This document shows positions 57,312-64,000 of a stretch of DNA of 64,000 bases, piece by piece (positions within the stretch are counted from its first letter, which is position 1; each line of letters begins with the position of its first letter). This DNA is from Multifurca ochricompacta (taxonomy: Eukaryota; Basidiomycota; Agaricomycetes; Russulales; Russulaceae), in NCBI GenBank assembly GCA_022496185.1, contig WTXG01000093.1:1-64000 (forward strand), read 5' to 3'. The notes below the pieces were generated by a model. It was not told the origin of the DNA and did no database searches. It was given only the letters and a program-made list of their open reading frames with translations. The position numbers were made by a program, and so were the translations under genes.

Positions 57312-57884
57312 CTGAACAACAACATGAACACGTTTCGAAGGCAGCGACCCGTCTGACAGATAGAATTCATGAAGGGGTGCTGTGGTATCTAATTGACTGG
57401 CGTTGCATTCATTCAGAGATGTGTTCAGTCACAAACAGTCAACATGGTTCACAAGGTCCTCTTCTGGGGCTCCGGGAAAGAAGTCATTCGGCTTCCAAAG
57501 CCTCAGGTGAGATGCGGGGATGGAGCTGAGATTGATAGGGTCCTTCAACTTGATCTCCTCTGCAAGGTCACCACCAAGTTCATCATTAGTTATCCTTATA
57601 GGAAATGGGAAGGCCAATGGAGTGCAATTGTTGCTGACAAGAAGGCAGATGAGGACGAGAGACATCGTTGTCTAAGAAGAAGTGAAGAAAGATGGTTGGC
57701 GTGTTGGGTTGATGACTTTCGGAAAGTCATAGAGTCAACCTTTCCCACGAATATATTTTCTTTTAAGTAGTCACTCTTCATGGATCGTTGTGACATCATG
57801 ACAATAATCTATACACAAGTTCTATACTAGGCCACATCACCCCACACTTTCCATGGGCCAATTGTCAGTGAGAAACCATCGCTA
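57312..57884 (+). other. unrecognised plus-strand frame
   Basis: A plus-strand frame (57393-57770) contains MVHKVLFWGSGKEVIRL and KKADEDERHRCLRRSEERWL. The beginning superficially resembles short mitochondrial proteins, but the similarity stops after about ten residues. Not assigned. Confidence 0.2.
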
Positions 57885-58985
57885 GGAAGTCCATGGCGCG
57901 ATATTTGGTCACCGAAGGCATGGCGGCCAATGACGATGGGTTTGACCCATCCAGGAACAGGTCGAGGATAATTGGCTCACGGAATACTGTACCACCGAGG
58001 ATGTTGCGGATCTACGAGCGAAGTCACCCTCAGACATGAAAGGGAACAGGGTGGAAATAAACCTTGAGCCCGTACAGTGCCATTGGGGGAGCGCCACATC
58101 TGCTTCAACTTGAACTCTTTCACACACACCTCGTCTGGCGTGATAGTCACACACTTGATCCCTACGTCATACTTCAGGATCGCCTCTGCAGATTTGATCG
58201 TCACTGGATCATCGGTCTAAGAGCACGTAAAAGAATGTGGATTGTTTTTGTGGCAACGTAGAATGGGGACAGGTCAGCACGTGGGATTACGACTGATGGG
58301 TTCCAAATGACTTACTGCGTCTTGATGCTCAAGACCAAGGTCAAAGTACTTAATATCAAGCTGCAGGTACGGCAAGATGAGCTGTTACGATTGAAAAAGG
58401 CAGTACAGCATATCATCAGCTCTCGACATAATTTAAAAGAAAAAGAGGAGATCCTTGACGCACTTCTTCTCGGATCCTCTTCCATACGCTGCATGTCATC
58501 TCATCGCCATCAAGTTCGATGATAGGTTTCTTCACCACAATCTTCTCTCCTGTATGCATATGAACTGACATGTACGTGTATGTGTGTGCCGAAACATTTG
58601 AAGATGACAACAATAAATGATGTATTCGTGAAGTGATTGATATTGACCGACCATGGAGATAAATTGCATCAATGGTCAAAATTTATTTATTTATTTATTT
58701 CTCTTCACATTGGGGGAAAGGGAATGAGACACTGGTACGAAGGCATGCTGTTGGTAAAATTTCTTGAGAGCACGGTCGTTACAAACGGGGTGAGATGAGG
58801 CCTAGCTCACGGGAGCAGACCACATGATTGTGCGTGTGCATGAAGATATCATTGCGGGAAGAGAGAGCTACAGGAGCAGGCAACTTAACCCGTATGTTTG
58901 CAATGGGGAATGACGAGAATGTTGGTGATAGTGATGGAAGTGGTGGTACGAGGAGAGGATGAGGAGTAAAGATCAGTAAAGATTT
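57885..58985 (-). pseudogene. truncated duplicate of the NADP-isocitrate dehydrogenase gene
   Basis: Nearly collinear with 7545-8700 of IDP1: [49 protein letters not shown]. It lacks everything downstream of the exon at 7422-7685, i.e. the C-terminal half with most of the active site. A deletion of about 14 bp near 57965 and changed splice surroundings add to the damage. The conserved GDEMTRIIW has become GDEMTCSVW. It has no route to a functional enzyme. Confidence 0.9.
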
Positions 58986-59040
58986 GCTAATGTCATAGAT
59001 TTTCTATACTGTCAGGAGCGCTCTCGACATGCAGAAAATG

Positions 59041-59232
59041 GATCTTAATGCGTTGTCAAATGCCTTCACAATGGGTTCCATGTAGCGTAGCATGGGGACA
59101 CCGTCGAAGTAAATCCTTTCGAGAGCAGGATAAACAAGAGAGATTGTTTCTTACGTTCCATGCCGTACTTACCAATCGTGTCCAGGGATATGAATTGTGG
59201 AGGCCGTGGAGAGGCTCTGGTCCATCATGAAA
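59041..59232 (-). pseudogene. stray exon fragments of a BBE-like oxidase
   Basis: 59041-59110 reads IYFDGVPMLRYMEPIVKAFD on the minus strand, matching exon 9 of the tandem paralogues (VYFDAVPMLDYTVPIMTAFA). 59195-59232 repeats the start of exon 8 as found at 29415-29452. No other exons are present. Confidence 0.75.
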
Positions 59233-59329
59233 GTGCGACAACTAGAAACCCATCTGTGGGGTCATTGTCAAACAACAATAGTGTATAACTGATATTTGCA
59301 TTGCCCCAAATCCTACATCTGGTGCATGT

Positions 59330-60215
59330 GTCCAGCCCTCTCCACCTTCAAGAAAGAGCAGGGAATACCTTCATATTTCAGAATCTCCTCAACATCGGGG
59401 ATGTGCCGATGAAGGTACCCAAGAGCTTTCCGCATGAGGCCAATTTGTTCTGCGAAGGGTATACGGAAAATTTCGGTCGTGGGCAGAGCAACATAAGTCT
59501 GCCCAAATGTGAGTCAAAGAAAGAAAGAAAGAAAGAAAGACGCCGTTCTCTCCCTCCCTCCTACCCTCCACGAGCCTTAAACTATACGAGTACGCACCAG
59601 GAACGATCCACTTGTCTGCGCCGACGTCCTCCATACGGAACACAATATCAAGCCCCCGCGTGACTCCTCAACTGCTGCCCCACGCGTGACAATGAGTCTG
59701 ACGGCCTCTTTAAGTCGTCGCTTGATCTTCGTGCCCACAATAGGCTTGAGCATCACACGTGAGTTGAATGCTATTACTTGTAGAAACATGTCGACGCTGC
59801 GCTGCTCCGGCCGTCGGGGTCGCTCTGGGTACGGTCGTGGCTTGTACGGCTTGGAATAGGGCACATCTGGCTTGGTGAGGAATGCCTTGGGAAACGCATA
59901 TAGGGTGAAATGCTTGCTCACCCAGCGCGGGGCGAGGGACTGACGACGGCTGAGTGAGAGATGGGCGCCTGGATAATTAGGGTCAAAGAGTTCTCGAGTG
60001 GGTTGGGGTTTGAACTTTGTGAGAAGGACGACACTGGAGCCGGGTGTAGTGTGCCTGAACTATGCATGCGATGTTTGTTTGTTTGTTTGTGGTGGAGTTG
60101 GGTGAGTTTGAAAGGAAATATAGATTCTGATAGTCAAACGTACATTGACTGATCTGAGAGAAGTGGGTGCCTTTGGAAGCCTTCTAAGTTGAATACATTT
60201 CAGACGTGATGGCAT
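59330..60215 (-). pseudogene. frameshifted duplicate of the small basic mitochondrial-like protein
   Basis: Collinear with 29.5-30.42 kb. A run of six C in copy 1 (near 29858) is five C here (near 59655), which shifts the frame just after GAAVEESRGGL and removes the conserved DWTYVALP part. The end of the last exon has also changed. The RTKIKRRLKEA-type motif is present as GTKIKRRLKEA. Confidence 0.8.
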
Positions 60216-60426
60216 TGGTGTGTGGTTGAAGCTGATACGTAGGAGCAGGCACGGCATGAGATGCCGTGAATCTATTAATTAGCTAACTGCTGCTGCTGTT
60301 GCTGTTGCTACACACAAGTAATGATCGCGCCGCGCGATCATCTTTTTCTTTGGTTTTGGTCTCGGTTTTTCGATTCGATTATAAAATGTGATCAATCCCA
60401 GAACTCTATCATATTATTATCACCCA

Positions 60427-61534
60427 ATGTCTTCTGCTACATCCCTCGTCTGGCTTATCACTGGAACTTCGTATGTCACCCTCTTCCTTAGCCCAGTGTG
60501 TGCACGTCACATTTCTTTAACTGCATCCAACAGGTCTGGCGTTGGTCGTGACCTCACTCTTGCTGCTCTTCAGAGGGGCGACAAGGTCATCGCTACAGCC
60601 CGCGCTCGCTCCATCGGCCAGCTCAGCCAACTCAGGGAGAGAGGCGCCGATGTGCTCGAGCTCGACGTTACTTCACCCATCAACAAATTGCATGAGATTG
60701 CCAAACAAGCCGTAGCAATTCATGGCCGGGTTGACGTCCTCGTGAACAACGCAGGTACGTAATTTTACGATCCTGGCTGTCTATGTTCTAAATATCTAAT
60801 CGTCTTGGTTCCTTACCAGGATATGTCCTTGTGGGTGCGATTGAAGAGAATACGTAAGACACGGTTTTGGTTCGGTCTTACATATACTTCTCGTTACTTA
60901 ACACTACATCTGTTCAAGGCCACAGGAGACATATGACCAGTTCAAGTGAGTCTACCTTATCTTTGACTGCTGGCCATCATCAGCATTATTAATCGTCATC
61001 CCCAAGTACAAACGTCTTTGGCGCTCTCAACGTCGCACGAGCCTTCCTACCTTATATGCGCCAGCGCAAGTCGGGATCGGTTGTCTGGATTGGTTCACTC
61101 GGCGGTTGGATGTAAGCGTGGCCTATATCTCGAACCAAGTAGGCTGGACCTACCTTTTTCTTTAGGTCCGTCCCTGACGCTGGACTGTATATCTCGACAA
61201 AATTTGCCTTGCGTGGTATGTAATTTCAATCAAGCCCTATTACTTTCCCCCTCCCCTCCCCTCCCCCCTTCTCGCCACACTGACGAACTGCCGCTTGATT
61301 AGGCCTCTCTGAGACACTGGACGATGAGATTACACCTCTCGGCTTGCGAAGCATCATTTTCGAGCTCGGATTTTTCCGTACAGAATTCCTGGCGGCATCC
61401 AATCGTTCGCCATACATCTCGCGAATCGAAGATTACAAGGAGTTAACTGCGGCTGTCGAGGAGCAGTTTGTCGGTATGTCATGTTCACCCTTCCCCTCCT
61501 TCCCAATATTATTCCCTCCTCCTCCTCCTCCTCC

Positions 61535-61572
<38 letters not shown>

Positions 61573-61822
61573 TTCATTCATTTGTCATTCATTTGTTGTT
61601 TTCGATCCAGCATACAACGGGAAGCAGCCTGGAGATCCGAAGAAAGCTGCGGAGATCATTGTAGACCTAGTGCGCGGCGAGGGCGTTACCAAGGGTCGGA
61701 TCGTCCCCCTGTGGTCGCACTGGGAACGGACACCTTTGAAGGCGTGCTGCAGGCGTCCAAGAAGACTATTGAGCGGCTCGAGGGTTGGGAGGATGTGTCC
61801 AAGTCGACAGACTTTTGACTAA
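60427..61822 (+). CDS. short-chain dehydrogenase/reductase, copy 2 (C-terminal frameshift)
   Basis: NAD(P)-dependent oxidoreductase of the classical SDR fold; substrate unknown. Exons 60427-60470, 60534-60754, 60820-60853, 60919-60945, 61007-61111, 61166-61215, 61303-61473, 61611-61822. The phase is exact through exon 7. TGTSSGVG binds the cofactor, VLVNNAG follows, then NTNVFGALNVARAFLPYM, WIGSLGGWM, and the catalytic YISTK. After RGEGVTKGRIV one base is missing relative to copy 1 (near 61708), replacing about 36 expected residues ending in EDVSKSTDF with an out-of-frame tail ending RQTFD. The core is complete, so it could be a gene with an altered C-terminus, a recent pseudogene, or an assembly error. 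The intron before exon 8 holds (CTC)n and (ATC)n repeats. Confidence 0.75.
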
Positions 61823-63229
61823 GGTATGGTCGTTGAATGAGAGTTCAGCTCCAGTTTAACCTTTTTCTTCTCTTTCTCTTTCTTTTTTTATATTCAACGC
61901 ACTGCGCCCCGTTCTGACGAGATAAATTTCTGTACAGTAAAATAAAAAATTGGCATTACCCTCTGGTCTGAATGAAGGGGGGTTGGTAAAAAAATGAGAA
62001 CCAGAGTTCTCATGATCAACCAATCTTTTTTTTTTTTTTGGTAGCATGGGCATCTGAACGAACGTAAATTCAAGTAATAGTAATAGTCTCCGGTCACGGC
62101 TTCTCCCTGTGTTGTCTCAGTCTAAAGAGTGAGGGCCATACATTGTGCGAAAAGTTTTTTTTTTTTTCTCCCATCATTATTATTTTTGAGGGGAGGTGAG
62201 GGAGGTGAGACGCATGACTTTTTGCTTATATTTATTTATTTATTTTGAACGAACACTTTCACTTACTTTTTCCCCACCCCTAAGCCGTCCAGGGAGTTAC
62301 CCCAACCAACCAACTGGGATGGGAATGTGACATCTACTCTAGGCACCACAACAATATAGATAGATTGATAGATTAGATGATGATAGATGAGTCCATCCTG
62401 CCCAACTTTCCTTTTTCAGATTTCGCCGACTCGGACTTGTATCCAGTTTCAGTTTATTTGACAATCTTTTCTGTACCACCTGATCATCATCATCTTCATC
62501 ATCATCATCATCATCATCCCCCACCGTCCTCTTGCCCTTTCTTACTTGGCAGCTTCAAGCTTCAAACTCCAAGGTCGCTTAAAATAGGGTGAGGGGGATT
62601 GAACTTCGTTTCAGGGGGGAAAACAAGAATAATACAATTGAATTTCGTTATCGCTTTTTTTTTTTTGTGTCAAGTCAAAAAACTAAGTCAATACAACGGA
62701 GAGGGGGGGGGGGGGGAAGGGGAAGGAGAAAGAAAAGAGAAATTAATGTTGTCGTGTGTTAACTAACTTCGGAAGTTGTGTGCGTGGGTGGGTATTAAGA
62801 AGATAGGGGTAGGTGTACCTCTTTCTCCTCCTGTGCGTACTCCTGTGCGTAGAGGTATATATCCGAGAGCCTAGGAATGTGTGGTGAGAGAGAGAAAGAA
62901 AGAAAATTTTGAGAGTCGGAAAGGGGAGAAGGGGCAGGAGGCGTGTAAAATAGAGTAAAAAAAAAAAGAAAGAAAGAAAGAAAGAGAAATCAGAGAGAGC
63001 TAGAGCTAGAGATACAGTGATTTAAGAAGTATATGCATGTGCCCAGTTCCATCGCGCCGCGCGGCAAGGGCGGGATACGACACGGCGGTCCCATGATTAT
63101 AAAAACAGATTCAGAGTCTAAGAGATTCCAAAAAATGAAAAAAAAAAGGCGTGCAGAAATCGGGCAGGTGTAGGAGGATGCCAATCGTACTGTGGGGAAA
63201 GGAGGAAGGGGGGGGGGGGGTTAAATCCT
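61823..63229. other. intergenic with abundant microsatellites
   Basis: Contains (CAT)n near 62480-62520, a G run near 62703-62717, GAAA runs near 62885-62990 and A/T homopolymers. Homology with the copy-1 region ends at about 61,890. No gene is recognised. Confidence 0.5.
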
Positions 63230-63877
63230 CTAGACAGCGCCGGTGGCGACCATGTTCATCGCTCCAAGGATGACCTCCCAAGAAAAGTCAAGCGCGGCCC
63301 AAAGGTCACGATCAAAGACGCCAAGCGCGCACGCATTGCGCCAAATAGCGCTGACGGTGCGCGTGAGAGCCATCAAAGCACTCATCTTGTCACCCGCGGC
63401 GCTCGCGGCAAGGTATGTGGCAACCTGAGGTGCAGAAACATGCGCAAACGGACCTGCTCCAGCTCCACTTCCACTTCCGCGGGTGGTGGCACCGGAGAGC
63501 ATCGAAGGTGGGACAGGGAGAAGAGCGCTCATGAGCCGGTCCAGCCGGTGTGCGACGATAAATGAATGCAAAGGTGCGAACGCCTCGGCGTGAGGTACAA
63601 CCAGGGGCATCACAGGTATAGCAAGCATGCCATTCGACCGAATTTGAGAACGTGAAGCTGGGATGCGTGGGATGTGCGCGCAGTTGGCAGCTAAGACGAT
63701 TTGATGAGTCGGGATGAGGAAGACAATGTCCGAGACGGGATGTTTTGAAGATGGGCTCGATTGGACGGCGAGGATGTGCGTTGGTGGTGTGCCACGCGTC
63801 GGAGCGATATCAAAGGACGTCGAGAGTCGTGAACGGGGGAGCTGTGACGGGACTTTAGCTGCAGTAATGGAGGCCAT
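63230..63877 (-). CDS. hypothetical protein, possibly Clp1-like
   Basis: A single open frame of 215 residues starting at MASITAAKVPSQLPRSRL. Blocks PPTHILAVQSS, IVFLIPTHQIVLAANCAHIP and LAIPVMPLVVPHAEAFAPLH recall the Clp1 (clampless) family of Agaricomycetes. In those proteins similar THVLAV, HALVLAA-C and LPVVPL-LP blocks occur in that order; Clp1 acts in sexual development and clamp formation. A Gly/Ser/Ala-rich linker (TTRGSGSGAGAGPF) precedes a helical C-terminus. The assignment rests on remembered pattern only. A 5' exon beyond 63877 cannot be excluded because the frame stays open for five more codons. Confidence 0.5.
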   Translation of the reverse strand: MASITAAKVPSQLPRSRLSTSFDIAPTRGTPPTHILAVQSSPSSKHPVSDIVFLIPTHQIVLAANCAHIPRIPASRSQIRSNGMLAIPVMPLVVPHAEAFAPLHSFIVAHRLDRLMSALLPVPPSMLSGATTRGSGSGAGAGPFAHVSAPQVATYLAASAAGDKMSALMALTRTVSAIWRNACALGVFDRDLWAALDFSWEVILGAMNMVATGAV

Positions 63878-64000
63878 AAGTCTGTAGAACAAAGAGGGGA
63901 CAAGGTCAGGAAAGATTGTTTAAGAGAGAGAGAGAGAGAGAGAGAGATTGAGGGGAATTTTGGAACGCACTCTTCTCCACGCGCGTGGAGGCCTTTTCGG
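63878..64000. other. right edge, (GA)n microsatellite
   Basis: Upstream flank of the last gene with an (AG)n run at about 63924-63947. The window ends here. Confidence 0.6.

Noticed and set aside
57305..57770. Possible short mitochondrial protein starting MVHKVLFWGSG
   Set aside because: Resemblance to known short respiratory-chain-associated proteins ends after about ten residues, and no following exon restores it.

Overview
The window is nuclear DNA of a filamentous basidiomycete, most likely an Agaricomycete. The evidence is genes cut by many 50-110 bp GT-AG introns, a tandem cluster of secreted berberine-bridge-enzyme-like (BBE-like) FAD oxidases, chromodomain Ty3 and hAT transposons, and relics of two kinase-like families typical of Agaricomycetes. 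Cantharellales (Rhizoctonia-like) is my guess from family flavour only.

The left third (0-34 kb) is gene-bearing. After two decayed kinase relics come four minus-strand genes: an NADP-isocitrate dehydrogenase (6.45-8.54 kb, nine exons, with both an N-terminal mitochondrial presequence and a C-terminal PTS1-type tripeptide), a purine nucleoside phosphorylase (8.92-10.27 kb), and an unrecognised 516-residue protein (11.64-13.31 kb). These are followed by three paralogous secreted BBE-like oxidases (15.0-17.2, 21.7-23.8 and 24.3-26.4 kb) with the same ten-exon layout, including an 18-nt microexon. The first carries a 1-nt frameshift. A non-autonomous hAT element (19,720-20,570, 8-bp target-site duplication, TSD) lies between the first and second. 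Then come a second decayed kinase-like relic, a small basic protein that looks mitochondrial, and a short-chain dehydrogenase (SDR) pseudogene that contains a 1.4 kb Mutator-like element with a 9-bp TSD.

The middle (35.5-57.4 kb) is one protein-kinase-type gene blown apart by nested transposons. Its 3' part is split by a 10.1 kb Ty3/gypsy chromovirus (35,706-45,845, TSD CAATC). Inside the Ty3 are a solo LTR in gag and a hAT-A element in one LTR; that hAT-A copy itself contains another solo LTR. The kinase N-terminal part is split by a second hAT-A copy (47,250-56,565, TSD GTGATCTC). Inside this copy sits a 7.9 kb autonomous-looking hAT-B (47,477-55,333, TSD TCAATGGC). hAT-B carries a spliced transposase gene, a tRNA-like module in each terminal repeat, and fragments resembling a LINE RNase H tail and the host ATP12 gene.

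The right end (57.8-64 kb) is largely a segmental duplicate of material further left: a broken IDH piece, BBE exon scraps, the small basic protein (frameshifted here) and the SDR (without the transposon, but with a 1-nt C-terminal shift). A possible Clp1-like gene follows at 63.2-63.9 kb. All gene models were built by eye from splice signals and reading-frame bookkeeping; no database search was possible.
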